Assembly: GCF_039544005.1 (NCBI RefSeq)
Contig: NZ_BAABKV010000001.1
Coordinates: forward strand, 1,488,001 to 1,552,000
Source: Kitasatospora paranensis
GTDB lineage: Bacteria > Actinomycetota > Actinomycetes > Streptomycetales > Streptomycetaceae
DNA: 64,000 nucleotides
Direction of reading: 5' to 3'
Part shown: piece by piece, positions 18,414-28,139 of the stretch
Layout: each line of letters starts with the position of its first letter
How positions within the stretch are numbered: the first letter of the stretch is position 1
Made by a program: the position numbers and the translations under genes
Notes under the pieces: model-generated
The model's input: only the letters and a program-made list of their open reading frames with translations
Databases searched by the model: none
What the model was told of the DNA's origin: nothing

Positions 18414-19843
18414 GTGGGACTCACGCACCCCCGACACCGCCGGCGCCCGCAGACCGAGGGGAGCGCCAACCCCTGTTCGGCCGGGAGCAGCGCACCGTGG
18501 CCCGGCATGAGCTCCCGCGCCGCGAGATGGATCCGGACACGGCCTACCAGATCGTCCACGACGAGCTGATGCTCGACGGCAACGCGCGCCTCAACCTGGC
18601 CACGTTCGTGTCCACCTGGGCCGAACCCCAGGCCGAGCGGCTCATGGCGGAGTGCGCCGACAAGAACATGATCGACAAGGACGAGTACCCGCAGACCGCA
18701 GAACTGGAGGTCCGCTGCACCGCGATGCTGGCCCGGCTGTGGCACGCCCCCGACGCCCACCAGGCGGTGGGCTGCTCGACCACCGGATCCAGCGAGGCCG
18801 CCATGCTCGCCGGCCTGGCCCTCAAGCGGCGCTGGCAGCACGCCCGCCGGGCCGCGGGGAAGTCCGCCGAGCGGCCGAACCTGGTCATGGGCGTCAACGT
18901 GCAGGTGTGCTGGGAGAAGTTCGCCGCGTACTTCGAGGTCGAAGCCCGCTACGTTCCGATGGACGGCGACCGCTACCACCTCTCCGCCCAAGGCGCGGCA
19001 GAGCTGTGCGACGAGAACACGATCGGCGTCATCGCCGTCCTCGGCTCCACCTTCGACGGCAGCTACGAACCGGTCGCTGACATCGCGCAGGCTCTGGATG
19101 ACCTGCAGCAGTCCTCGGGCTGGGACATCCCCCTCCACGTCGATGCCGCCTCCGGCGGCATGATCGCCCCCTTCCTCGACCCCGACCTCCCCTGGGACTT
19201 CCGCCTGCCACGCGTGGCTTCCATCAACACCTCCGGCCACAAGTACGGCCTGGTGATGCCCGGCGTCGGCTGGGCCCTGTGGCGCGACGCCGCGGCGCTG
19301 CCCGAGGACCTGATCTTCCACGTCGACTACCTCGGCGGCGACATGCCCACCTTCGCCCTCAACTTCTCCCGCCCCGGCGCCCAAGTCATCGCGCAGTACT
19401 ACAACTTCCTGCGCCTGGGCTTCGACGGCTACCGCCGCGTCCAGCAGACCTGCCGCGACGTCGCCACCCGCCTGGCCGGCGAAATCGCCAAGCTCGGCCC
19501 CTTCGAACTCATCACCGACGGCTCCGAACTCCCCGTCTTCGCCGTACGCCTGCGCGAGGACATCGACAACTTCTCGGTGTTCGACGTCTCCGCCGCCCTG
19601 CGCGAGCACGGATGGCTCGTCCCCGCCTACACCTTCCCCGCCAACCGCACCGACCTCGCCGCCCTGCGCATCGTCGTACGCAACGGCTTCGGACACGACC
19701 TGGCCGACCTCCTCCTGGACGACCTGCGCCGTGTCCTTCCCCGCCTCCAGACCCAGCAGACACCGCACCGCGACGCCGACAACGCCGGCGGATTCGCCCA
19801 CGGCGCCGAGACCAAGAACCCGCAGCAGCCCGGCCGCCGCTGA
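18414..19843 (+). CDS. gadB: glutamate decarboxylase (probable N-terminal frameshift)
   Basis: PLP-dependent decarboxylase converting glutamate to GABA with proton consumption. The core is intact from ARHELPRREMDPDTAYQIVH on: HVDAASGGMIAPF and the PLP lysine in NTSGHKYG (K249 counting from GTG 18497; about K277 in the repaired protein, as in E. coli GadB). A longer start is likely: GTG 18414 has GGAAGGAA upstream and gives GLTHP; after one missing C in the CCCCC run near 18430 the frame continues DRGERQPLFGREQRTVARH, like the N-termini of other GadB proteins. The C-terminus has a short Gln/Pro tail. If no base is missing, the gene starts at GTG 18497. Confidence 0.88.
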
Positions 19844-20375
19844 CCGAGGACGGGAACCAGGCCCGCGAGGCGCCCGCTGCTCGGGCCGCCAGGTGGCCAC
19901 CAACGATCTGCGCCAGATCGGGGCCCGTCCTCCCGACGCTCGGCCGAGACCCGGTCGGAGTGGGCGAGCGGCTTCCGGCCCACCGGGACCGCCCGGACGA
20001 GACGTCGCCATGGACGCCTTCGCTTCGCCCCGCGCCCTCCCGGGAGTGCCCAGTGGTCGCACCGGAGTCCGGCAAGCAGAGCGCAGCCGTACATCCTCAC
20101 GTGGCGCCCACCGACTTTCATTGCCTCGGCCTGGCGTCGCGTCACCGCTTGGGGCCGGCAGAAGACCATCACGGAACCACTCCGGGGCCGGCCCTCAGCC
20201 GCGCTGGGTACGCCGGAAGTCGTCAAGCGTGAGTTCCTGGGTCAAGACTTGTTGGCCGGATCCCTGCGACTCAGCCGAGTTGACCGGCGGGGCGTAGGCG
20301 CCGGCGGAGCCGTGCCGGGCCGCTACGGACGGCCGGGCTGCGGTGGCCGAGAGGCCTTTCGGCGGCACGGGGGCT
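19844..20375. other. 532-bp intergenic region
   Basis: No complete gene. On the minus strand 20229-20191 reads LTLDDFRRTQRG followed by a stop, apparently the tail of a lost gene. The remainder has no coding bias. Confidence 0.4.
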
Positions 20376-20987
20376 TCAGTGCCCTTCGCCCGCTGGGGGA
20401 ACGGTGCTGCCGGTCGGGGTCAGGCAGCGGCGCACGAGTGCGAGAGTGCGTTCCGTGACTGTGTCGAGGGGTGTGCCGTGCTCGACGGCGGCGAGGGCGG
20501 TGTGCAGCATTCCGGCGATGAGGTCGGCCGTGAGCGCGGGCTCGGGAGCGCCGAGCTCCCGGACGGCGGCGCGGAACGGTTCGACCTGTTCCAGATGGAG
20601 TTCCATCAGCCGCTGCTGGCAGGCCGGGGGAAGGCCGGCGTTCATGAGGGCGGCGGCGGGCCGGTGTGCGCCTTCGGCGCCGAGGCGGAGACTCTCCCTG
20701 AAGAACGCCTCGACGCGTTCCAGCGGGCCGTCCGCGGTGGCCATGGCGCGGGTGAGTGCCTCGTTGGAGCGCCGGAAGGCCTCTTCCGTGATGGTGGTCA
20801 GGAGGGCTGCCGAGGAGTCGAAGTACTGGTAGACGCTGGAGCGGGCCAGGCCCGCGAGGGCGCCGACCGCCGCCGGTGTGACTGCGGTGGCGCCCTCGTT
20901 CACCAGGATGTCGATCGCCGCCTCGATCAGCGCCTCGCGTTGCTGGGCGCGGTGCTCGGCGACAGTGGAGGCGTTGATCTTCGGCAT
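20376..20987 (-). CDS. TetR-family transcriptional regulator
   Basis: 203 residues. The HTH is REALIEAAIDILVNEGATAVTPAAVGALAGLARSSVYQYF (residues ~17-57, two segments); the C-terminal ligand domain is divergent. It lies downstream of, and in the same direction as, the ABC transporter genes and probably represses them; palindromes upstream of the permease gene are candidate operators. Confidence 0.88.
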   Translation of the reverse strand: MPKINASTVAEHRAQQREALIEAAIDILVNEGATAVTPAAVGALAGLARSSVYQYFDSSAALLTTITEEAFRRSNEALTRAMATADGPLERVEAFFRESLRLGAEGAHRPAAALMNAGLPPACQQRLMELHLEQVEPFRAAVRELGAPEPALTADLIAGMLHTALAAVEHGTPLDTVTERTLALVRRCLTPTGSTVPPAGEGH

Positions 20988-21048
20988 GTGGGGCGGGCTC
21001 CTGGGTGGCGGACGGGGCCGGGAGCGACGTTCGGGTCTGCGGCGCCGG

Positions 21049-21765
21049 TCAGGACAGGCGGCCGTCGACCATCTCGTGCACCCGGTCGGCAGCGTCCATT
21101 ATCGCCGTGTCGTGCGTGACCATGACCGTGGCCGTTCCGCGTTCATGGGTCTGCTCGGCGATCAGCCGTACCGCCTCGGCGGAGCGGACCCGGTCCAGCG
21201 CCGAGGTGGGTTCGTCCACGAGCAGGACGGCGGGGGAGGTCATCAGGGCCCGGGCCAGGCCGGCGCGCTGGCGCTCTCCTCCGGACAGCTGGTGCGGGCG
21301 GGAGGCGGTGCGATGGGTGAGTCCGACCGCCTGGATGAGTTCGTCGGCCCGGGCGCGGGCCGTGGCGTCGAGGCGTCCGTCGATGTGCAGGGGCAGCAGG
21401 AGCTGCTCCAGGACGGTGAGGGAGGCCAGCAGGTTCGACTGCTGGAAGACGAAGCCGATGTGGCGGCGCCGGGCAGCGGTGCGCTGCTTGTCCGACAGGG
21501 CGGTCAGCTCGGCGCCGGCGATCCGGACGGTGCCGGCGGTGGGGCGCTGGAGGCCGCCGGCGACGGCGAGGAGGCTGGACTTGCCGGATCCGGAGGGGCC
21601 GACGACAGCGACGAACTCGCCGGGGGCGACACACAGGCCGACGTGGTCGAGGGCGGTGACGGCGGCATCGCCGTCCCCCAGGGTGAGGGTGACGTCGTCC
21701 AGTCGCAGTCCGCCGGATCCCGCGGCGTCCGGGGCGGCCTGATGGTCGGTGGCGGATGCGGTCAT
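21049..21765 (-). CDS. ABC transporter ATP-binding protein (MacB/LolD type)
   Basis: 238 residues with Walker A GPSGSGKSS, Q-loop FVFQQSNLLASL, signature LSGGERQRAGLARAL, Walker B VLLVDEPTSALD and the H-loop in VTHDTAIMDAADRVHEM. The ATGA overlap with the permease gene shows coupling. It should energise the single FtsX/MacB-like permease next to it, as a dimer. Confidence 0.92.
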   Translation of the reverse strand: MTASATDHQAAPDAAGSGGLRLDDVTLTLGDGDAAVTALDHVGLCVAPGEFVAVVGPSGSGKSSLLAVAGGLQRPTAGTVRIAGAELTALSDKQRTAARRRHIGFVFQQSNLLASLTVLEQLLLPLHIDGRLDATARARADELIQAVGLTHRTASRPHQLSGGERQRAGLARALMTSPAVLLVDEPTSALDRVRSAEAVRLIAEQTHERGTATVMVTHDTAIMDAADRVHEMVDGRLS

Positions 21766-22889
21766 CGGGTGGCTCCCAGAGCGGTCAGGGGGTCGACGGC
21801 GGTGATGCGGCGGACGGCGACGACGGCGCCCACGGTCCCGAGGGCGACCAGGAGGCCGGAGGAGGTGGCGATGGCCGGGGCGGACAGGGAGAAGGGGGCC
21901 TTGCCGATCATTGCGCTGCCCAGGGCCAGGCCGACGGCGGTGCCGGCGACCGTGGCGCCCACGAGCACGGCGACGACCTGGGCGAGCGCGTCGCGCAGGA
22001 TGTATCCGGTGGGGGCGCCGAGCGCCTTCAGCAGAGCGATCTCGGCCCTGCGCTGCACCGTCCAGACGGTGAAGAACGCGCCGACGACCAGCGCGGAGAT
22101 GACGTACAGGAAGCCCTTGATCAACGCCATGGTGCTCGACTCGGCCTCATAGCCGGGGGACGCGTCGAAGGTGGCCTCCTTGGTCTCGGCGCGGGTCGCG
22201 GTCGCCTTCTCCACAGCGGCGACGTCGGCGCCCGGCTTCAGGGTCAGGGCGACGGCTGTGGCCTGCCGGGCCGCGGCCTCGGGCAGGTCCCCCGGCAGGC
22301 CGTAGTTCAGGCGCCGCCACGTGTCGAGGTCGGCGTAGACGACGCCGATGTGGCCATAGGAGACGGTCCCGTCGACCAGGCCCACGACCTTCAGCCGCAC
22401 CTCGCTCCTGTCCGCGGTCAGGACATCCCCGACCCGCACGCCCAGATCGGCGACCTCCCGGGTGATCACGATGCCCGCACCTCCCTCCTTCAGGCCCTCG
22501 CCCTCGGTGGGGGTCGGGGCCAGGGAGGAGTCCGGTGCCATGCCGAAGACGGCGAGGTTGACCTGCTCGCCCTTCCTGGCGCCCTCGGTCACCTGGGCAT
22601 TGGCCAGGGTGTTCCCGAACGGCTCCGCCCGCTCCACCCCCGGGGCCCTGGACCACGCCTGCCAGTCCTCCTCCTCCACGGTCGAGCGGGAGAACTGCTC
22701 GCTGGTCGCCTTCTCGTCGAAGGCCATATGGGTCACGGGCAGCGCGCGCAGACCGGATATGCCGGCGTCCGCCAGACCGGAGGCAAGCCCGGACAGCAGG
22801 ACGCCGAGCACGGCGATGAGCGCGACCACCGCGCCCATCAGGGCGAAGCGACCGCGGGCGAAGCGCAGATCGCGTAGGGCGAGGAACAC
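21762..22889 (-). CDS. ABC transporter permease (FtsX/MacB type)
   Basis: 375 residues. One N-terminal helix (ALMGAVVALIAVLGVLLSGLA), a large extracytoplasmic MacB-PCD-like domain (residues ~45-235) and three C-terminal helices of the FtsX domain (VISALVVGAFFTVWTVQRRAEIALLKALGA, VLVGATVAGTAVGLALG, LLVALGTVGAVVAVRRITAV, ending DPLTALGA). GTG 22889 is preceded by CGGAGA. Such systems export peptides or lipids or resist antibiotics; no substrate can be assigned. Confidence 0.85.
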   Translation of the reverse strand: MFLALRDLRFARGRFALMGAVVALIAVLGVLLSGLASGLADAGISGLRALPVTHMAFDEKATSEQFSRSTVEEEDWQAWSRAPGVERAEPFGNTLANAQVTEGARKGEQVNLAVFGMAPDSSLAPTPTEGEGLKEGGAGIVITREVADLGVRVGDVLTADRSEVRLKVVGLVDGTVSYGHIGVVYADLDTWRRLNYGLPGDLPEAAARQATAVALTLKPGADVAAVEKATATRAETKEATFDASPGYEAESSTMALIKGFLYVISALVVGAFFTVWTVQRRAEIALLKALGAPTGYILRDALAQVVAVLVGATVAGTAVGLALGSAMIGKAPFSLSAPAIATSSGLLVALGTVGAVVAVRRITAVDPLTALGATR

Positions 22890-22967
22890 GGAATTCTCCG
22901 AGGGATGAAGGTACGAGGGCACGACGACCGAGCACGCCAGCTCTTTACTCAAAGTTGACGACTCATG

Positions 22968-23011
22968 TGTCGGCATCCTATCGGATGTTATCGACATGCC
23001 TGTCGGCATGT
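22968..23011. promoter_or_regulatory. candidate TetR operator
   Basis: A perfect palindrome ACATGCC-TGTC-GGCATGT lies at 22994-23011; its internal 9-mer TGTCGGCAT is repeated at 22968-22976, 33 bases away. The cluster is about 80-120 bases upstream of the permease start, in a region of lower GC. Confidence 0.45.
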
Positions 23012-23344
23012 TGGCCCGAGTCGGAAACGCGGCCGCCCGAGAAGCGCTCACCTCCCACAGCACGCCGGAACGGCCGGTCAGGTCGATCCGGGTCGGCCCC
23101 GAGCAGGAATCGCCCCTCAGGGAGTGAGCGTGAAACCGCGTTCCAGCGGTCAGGACCGCCGATCCGAGGGCTTCGTCGATGCTCCGTACTGTGCGGGCCA
23201 GCAGGGGACGAGAGAACTGACAGAGTCTTCGTGGTAGCCGCAGAGGATATTGAGCAATGCTTCGGCCCAGCCCGGTGGGCCGAACGTGGCGGCAAGCACA
23301 GGGACCCCGACCGCGAACCCCGACGGCGGCGCCGTGCGACATAC
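23012..23344. other. intergenic stretch without a supported gene
   Basis: Open frames here show no family features. The minus-strand frame running through GDSCSGPTRIDLTGRSGVLW is not recognisable. It lies between the ABC operator and a transposase fragment. Confidence 0.35.
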
Positions 23345-23617
23345 ACCCGACCGCCAGATGATGTAGCGGCGGATCATGCTGCCCTGCGCCTGGTGGCTGG
23401 GGTGGTCGGTGCCGTCGAGTGCGAAGTAGCGCAGGGCCGTGAACTGAGCCTCGATCCGGTTGAGCCATGAGCTGTTGGTCGGGGTGTAGGCGATCTCCAC
23501 GTTGTTCGTCGCGGCCCAGGTCCCGACCCGCTGGCACCGCCTCGTGGTCAGGTGCGGTGAGTAGTTTTCGCAGATGCACGCCAGGATCAACAGGGCGAAC
23601 GTTGCGTGATGCGGCAC
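23345..23617 (-). pseudogene. IS630-family transposase fragment
   Basis: The minus strand encodes NYSPHLTTRRCQRVGTW, NNVEIAYTPTNSSWLNRIE, QFTALRYFALDGTDHPSH and MIRRYIIWR, the C-terminal DDE-3 domain of IS630 transposases, including the catalytic Glu in NRIEAQF. The N-terminal HTH, first catalytic Asp region and true C-terminus are missing, and no terminal inverted repeats are visible. Dead insertion-sequence remnant. Confidence 0.75.
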
Positions 23618-23813
23618 CAGCGGTCTTACTTCGAGCCAGTCATAGAATCGTCGCCCCGTGAGACGTACTGGGTTGTCCGATTCTGAGAGCCGGTGGGCCG
23701 CTCCTGTGCCTGCCGAGCCCTCGGGCCACGCCCCCGACGGACGTCCCGTCGTGGCGGCGGGGCGCGGCGGAATCGAACCATGGCCGTGTGCGGGCAGCCT
23801 CTACGCTGGGACC

Positions 23814-24500
23814 ATGCACGAGACGGACGCGATTACCTCGGCAGTACGGGTCCTGGTGGTCGAGGACGATGCGGGGATCGCCCGTTCCCTGGTGCGTGGC
23901 CTCGGCCGGGCCGGCTACTCGGCGCGGAGTGTCGGAACGGGGCACGCCGCTCTCTGCGTCGACCCGCTGCCCGACGTGGTCCTGCTCGACCTGGGCCTGC
24001 CCGACCTGGACGGGGTCGAGGTCTGCCGCCGGCTGCGCAGGCGGTGCGATGCGGCGATCATCGTGGTGACCGCGCGCGGCGAGGAGGGCGACCGGGTTTC
24101 GGCCCTGGACGAGGGTGCGGACGACTATCTCGTCAAGCCGTTCGGGCTGGCCGAACTGCTCGCCCGGATCCGGGCGGTGCTCCGTCGCACGCGCCCCGTC
24201 GAACCGGAGCTGCTCCGGCACGGCGTGCTCACCGTGGATCCTCGGACCCGCAAGGTGAGCGTCGAGGGGAACGAAATCGCTCTCACACCGAAGGAGTTCG
24301 ACATCCTGGAGTGCCTGGCGGTCGACCCGGGCCGGGTGGTGTCCCGGCAGGAGATCCTGGAACGGGCCTGGGACGAGCACTGGTACGGCCCCACCAAGGT
24401 GCTCGATGTCCACATGGCCGCCCTGCGCCGCAAGCTCGGCGTGCCCGGGCTGGTGGAAACGGTATACGGCCGGGGCTTCCGGCTCGGCGAGCCGGGCTGA
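23814..24500 (+). CDS. OmpR-family response regulator
   Basis: 228 residues. Receiver domain: VLVVEDDAGIARSLVRGL, phosphoacceptor Asp in DVVLLDLGLPDLDG, Lys in YLVKPFG. OmpR winged helix: ALTPKEFDILECLAVDPGRV, then KVLDVHMAALRRKLG and VYGRGFRLG. TACGCT at 23802-23807 ends six bases before ATG 23814, so a leaderless transcript is possible. Followed 6 bases later by its sensor kinase. Its direct-repeat targets could include the 11-bp repeats near 35.4 and 37.2 kb (inference). Confidence 0.92.
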   Translation: MHETDAITSAVRVLVVEDDAGIARSLVRGLGRAGYSARSVGTGHAALCVDPLPDVVLLDLGLPDLDGVEVCRRLRRRCDAAIIVVTARGEEGDRVSALDEGADDYLVKPFGLAELLARIRAVLRRTRPVEPELLRHGVLTVDPRTRKVSVEGNEIALTPKEFDILECLAVDPGRVVSRQEILERAWDEHWYGPTKVLDVHMAALRRKLGVPGLVETVYGRGFRLGEPG

Positions 24501-24506
24501 CCGGCG

Positions 24507-25903
24507 ATGACCCGTCGGATCGCACTGACCGTCCTGGCCCTGGTCACCGTTCTCCTGGTGCTCGCCGTCGTTCCACTGGGCGTGCTGCTGACCCAGCGGG
24601 AGGAGACCTCCTTCCGCAGCACGGCGGAGGCCTCCGCAGGGACTCTCGCCTCCGCCGCCGAGGAGCACCTCTCCGACCACAAGCCCGACACCGACATGCG
24701 GGAGCTGCTCGACGAGACACAGGACGAGGGCGGCTGCGCGGCGGTCTTCGACGCGGCCGGACAGGTGGTCGCGCGCACCTCCTGCTCCACCGCCACGGAC
24801 GACGGGACCCGGAGCCTGGTGGCCGCCGCCCTCGCCCACCCGCACACCACCGCACACCGGTCCGGCGACACCCTGACGGTGGCGACACCGATCGGCGACA
24901 GCGCCGACAAGGTCGGGGTGGCCGTCCTGGTGAAGTCGGCCGACCCGCTGGACGACCGGATCGCGGTGGTCTGGGGCTGGCTCGCGCTCATCGGTGTCGT
25001 GGGGCTCGTCCTGGGCACCGTCGTGTCCGTACGACTGGCCCGATGGGTGGGCCGCCCCTCCAGTCCGTCGACGCCGCAGCCAGGCGCCTGGGCGAGGGCG
25101 CGCTGGACGTCAGGGCCCCGGCCGACTCCGGGCCGGAGGAGGTACGCCGGCTCGCGGCCACCTTCAACACCATGGCCGCACGGACCGAGGCCCTGGTGCA
25201 CGGCCACCGGGCGGTGACCGCGGACGTCTCCCACCAGCTCCGGACCCCGCTGACCGCGCTGCGGCTGCGCCTCGACCTGCTGGCGGCCGACGCCGAGGGC
25301 GAGGACGCGGTCGAACTGGCCGGCGCTCAGGAGGAGATCGCACGCCTGTCCCGGCTGGTGGACGGCCTGCTGGCGGCCGCACGGGCGGAGAACGCGGTGC
25401 CCAGGCCCGTCCCCGTGCGGCTGGACGACGTGGTCGCGGAGCGGATCGCGGCTTGGGACCCGGTGGCCGCCGAACGACGGGTGGAACTGAGCTCGCACTG
25501 CCCGGGGCGGCCCACCGTGTTCGTCGGTGCGGGCGACCTGGAGCAGCTCCTCGACAACCTGCTGGCCAACGCGCTGGACGCCGTACCCGGGGGCGGCCGC
25601 ATCCGGGTGGAGGCCGCCCCCGCGGCCGCCGCCTTCGGACCCGGCACGGAGTTGCGGGTCATCGACGACGGACCGGGGATGAGCCCCGAGGCGCGGGCGA
25701 CCGCGTTCCGGCGGTTCGGCAACCCGGAGGCCCGCGGCACGGGACTCGGGCTGGCCATCGTGCACCGGCTGGCGACCGCCAACGGCGGCACGGCGCGGCT
25801 GGAGGACACCGACGGCGGCGGCCTGACCGTCGTCCTGGAGCTGCCCGCGGTGCCGCGCGGGCAGGTGCAGGAGCCCGGCCGGCCACCGCAGCCGACCGGC
25901 TGA
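24507..25903 (+). CDS. sensor histidine kinase (one frameshift)
   Basis: About 466 residues once repaired. N-terminal helix (VLALVTVLLVLAVVPLGVLL), ~130-residue extracytoplasmic sensor, second helix (LALIGVVGLVLGTVVSVRL), HAMP, then HisKA with ADVSHQLRTPLTALRLRL and HATPase with NLLANALDAV, DDGPGMS and GTGLGLAIVHRLA. The frame breaks near 25045-25055 in a CCCC run (VGRP then LQSVDAAARRLGEG), one missing C. It pairs with the upstream OmpR-type regulator. The electron-transfer operon begins 220 bases downstream on the same strand and may be its target. Confidence 0.88.
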
Positions 25904-26122
25904 GCCCTCCTCCGCGCGTTCCCAGCCGTTCCATGGGCGTTCCGCTCTCGCTCCACCTGCCGTGACCAGGTACTTCTCCGGCCTTTACAGGATCCGAAGG
26001 ATTTCTGAACGGGATCCCGACCGCCTGTGTCGGACGCTGGAGGCCTGGCGGTACGGACGCGACCCCGCCGAGACGCATCCTCGGACGACGGGTGCCGGGG
26101 CGCCGCCGTCGGGAGGTGCACG

Positions 26123-26431
26123 ATGCCGGACTCCGACCCTTTCCAGGACCAGCGCGCCGTCCGCCGGCGCGACCGAGGTCTGCGCCGTGTCGGCGCGGTC
26201 ACCGCCGCCGCGCTGACGGCCGCCGCCGCTGGCACCGCGATCCTGGGCACCCAGTACCGCAGCCAGCTGCCGGGTGCCGCCGTCGCCCCCGCAACGACGA
26301 CCTCACCCGGTGCAGCGGGCACGCCCGGGACGCCGACCCCGCAGTCGACCGCGCCGCGGCCGCCCGCCCAGGCCCCGGCGCCGGTCACCCCGCACACGCA
26401 GGCACCGGCCACCACCTCGGGTGCGTCGTGA
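26123..26431 (+). CDS. small membrane-anchored Pro/Thr-rich protein ending in SGAS
   Basis: 102 residues: charged N-terminus, one transmembrane helix (VGAVTAAALTAAAAGTAILG), then a Pro/Thr/Ala-rich linker that ends abruptly with ATTSGAS. In related actinobacterial operons this position is held by an FMN-binding domain protein with the same anchor and linker. Here the FMN-binding domain is absent, but the last residues resemble an ApbE flavinylation acceptor motif (S/T-G-A-S/T) without its acidic residue. GGGAGGTG precedes the ATG; the stop overlaps the ApbE start. The role as a minimal flavin carrier is speculative. Confidence 0.65.
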   Translation: MPDSDPFQDQRAVRRRDRGLRRVGAVTAAALTAAAAGTAILGTQYRSQLPGAAVAPATTTSPGAAGTPGTPTPQSTAPRPPAQAPAPVTPHTQAPATTSGAS

Positions 26432-27390
26432 CCGCGGCGGCCGTCCGACACTCCACCACGACCTTCCCGGCCTTGGGGACGACGGCGGTGCTGCTGGTGG
26501 CCGACCCCGGCGGCACGGCAACCGCCCTCCGGGTGCTGGAGGAGGAACTCTCGGCGATCGACCTCGCGTGCAGCAGGTTCCGGCCCGACTCCGAACTCTC
26601 CCGGGCCAACCGCGCCGACGGCCCGGTCACGGTCGGCCCGCTGTTCGCCGAGGCGATCGAGGCCGCGTTGCGGGCGGCGGAGGCCACCGACGGCGCGGTC
26701 GATCCCACCGTCGGCCCTGCCGTCTCGGCGCTCGGCTACGACCGGACCTTCGCCTCGGTGCGGCCCGAGGACGTCGCACCGGTGACCCCGGTCCGGCCGT
26801 CCGGCTGGCGCTGCATCGAGTGGCACGCACGGGCCAGGCGGCTGCGGCTGCCTCCGGGGACCGCACTCGACCTGGGGGCAACGGCCAAAGCGCTGGCCGC
26901 GGATCGTGCGGCCGAGCGTGCGACGCGTCTCACCGGGTGCGGGGTGCTGGTCAATCTCGGCGGTGATCTGGCGACCGCAGGCCCCGCACCGGGCGGGGGC
27001 TGGCAGGTGGCGATCGCCGACGATCACACGGCCCCAGCCGACGGAGCCGGCCCTGCGGTGTCCGTCCGCAGCGGTGGCCTGGCCACCTCGGGCACCACCG
27101 TGCGGAGCTGGCGGCGCGGCGGCCGGACACTCCACCACATCGTCGACCCGGCCACCGGGGACATCCCGGTCCCCCTCTGGCGGACCGTCAGCGTCGCCGC
27201 CGCGACCTGCGTCGACGCCAACACCGCGGCCACCGCGGCGGTCGTACGCGGTGCGCAGGCGCTCAGCTGGCTGAACACACTCCGCCTGCCGGCCCGCCTC
27301 GTGCGCACCGACGGATCCGTGGTGGTGGTCGGCGGCTGGCCGCCCGACCCCGCCGCCGATCCCGCCCGCGCCCAGGGAGGATCCCGATGA
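26428..27390 (+). CDS. apbE: FAD:protein FMN transferase (ApbE family)
   Basis: 320 residues. ApbE enzymes attach FMN covalently to Thr/Ser in target proteins using FAD and Mg2+. Motifs: TTFPALGTTAVLLVAD start, EEELSAIDLACSRFRPDSELSR split by the usual spacing, DPTVGPAVSALGYDR, LDLGATAKALAAD, GVLVNLGGDLATAG, GGLATSGTTVR and HHIVDPATGDI; all expected substrate and metal segments are present. No signal peptide or lipobox is visible, so it acts in the cytoplasm or needs another route. GTGA overlap with the upstream gene and ATGA overlap with the downstream gene show a tight operon. Confidence 0.92.
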   Translation: MTAAAVRHSTTTFPALGTTAVLLVADPGGTATALRVLEEELSAIDLACSRFRPDSELSRANRADGPVTVGPLFAEAIEAALRAAEATDGAVDPTVGPAVSALGYDRTFASVRPEDVAPVTPVRPSGWRCIEWHARARRLRLPPGTALDLGATAKALAADRAAERATRLTGCGVLVNLGGDLATAGPAPGGGWQVAIADDHTAPADGAGPAVSVRSGGLATSGTTVRSWRRGGRTLHHIVDPATGDIPVPLWRTVSVAAATCVDANTAATAAVVRGAQALSWLNTLRLPARLVRTDGSVVVVGGWPPDPAADPARAQGGSR

Positions 27391-28139
27391 CCGGCACCAT
27401 GCAGTTCGCCTCCGCGGGCCCGAGCCCGCTCTGGTACGCGACCCGGGCCGGCGGCACCGTCGCACTCGTCCTGCTCACGGCCACACTCGTCCTGGGGATC
27501 GCGGCCGGCGGCCGGTACGCGCCCAAGCGGATCGCCCGGTTCGAGATCGGCGCCCTGCACCGGAACCTCTCACTGCTCACCCTCGCGTTCCTCGGCCTCC
27601 ACATCGCGACCGCGATCGCCGACCCGTTCGTCCACCTGACCTGGCTGGACGCGGTGGTGCCCTTCGCCTCCTCGTACCGCCCGCTGTGGCTGGGACTCGG
27701 GGCCCTCGCCCTGGACCTGCTGCTGGCCGTCCTGGTGACCAGCGCGGTACGGCTGCGGATCGGCCGCAGGGCGTGGAAGGCGGTGCACTGGCTCGCCTAC
27801 GCGGTCTGGCCGCTGGCGCTGTTCCACGGCGCGGGCACCGGGACGGACACCCGGCTGACACTGCAACTGGGTCTCACCGCCGGCTGTCTCACCGCCGTGG
27901 TGGCCGCGGTGTGGTGGCGCCTGGTCCGGGCGGGTCCAGGGCACCGGGCCGGCCGGATCTGGGCTGCTCTGTCCGCGGCCGCCGTGCCCGCCCTCGTGGT
28001 GGCGCTGCTCGCGGCCGGCCCGGCAAGGACCGGCTGGGCCCACCACGGCGGCACCATCGAGCGACCGGGCACGGTCGCCACCGACCACCGGACCGCCGGC
28101 GACGACGGCGCGGACGTGGACCGAGGAGACGACCAGTGA
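27387..28139 (+). CDS. ferric-reductase-like transmembrane protein
   Basis: 250 residues with about six helices (TVALVLLTATLVLGIAAGG, LTLAFLGLHIATAIADPFV, LWLGLGALALDLLLAVLVTS, VHWLAYAVWPLALFHGAGTG, LGLTAGCLTAVVAAVWW, AAVPALVVALLAAG). Histidines in GALHRNLSL, GLHIA, VHWLAY and FHGAG are positioned for two hemes, as in ferric reductase/NOX-like domains. A His/Asp-rich C-terminal tail follows. No flavin domain is fused, so electrons probably come from the following NuoF-like and ferredoxin proteins. Confidence 0.85.
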   Translation: MTGTMQFASAGPSPLWYATRAGGTVALVLLTATLVLGIAAGGRYAPKRIARFEIGALHRNLSLLTLAFLGLHIATAIADPFVHLTWLDAVVPFASSYRPLWLGLGALALDLLLAVLVTSAVRLRIGRRAWKAVHWLAYAVWPLALFHGAGTGTDTRLTLQLGLTAGCLTAVVAAVWWRLVRAGPGHRAGRIWAALSAAAVPALVVALLAAGPARTGWAHHGGTIERPGTVATDHRTAGDDGADVDRGDDQ

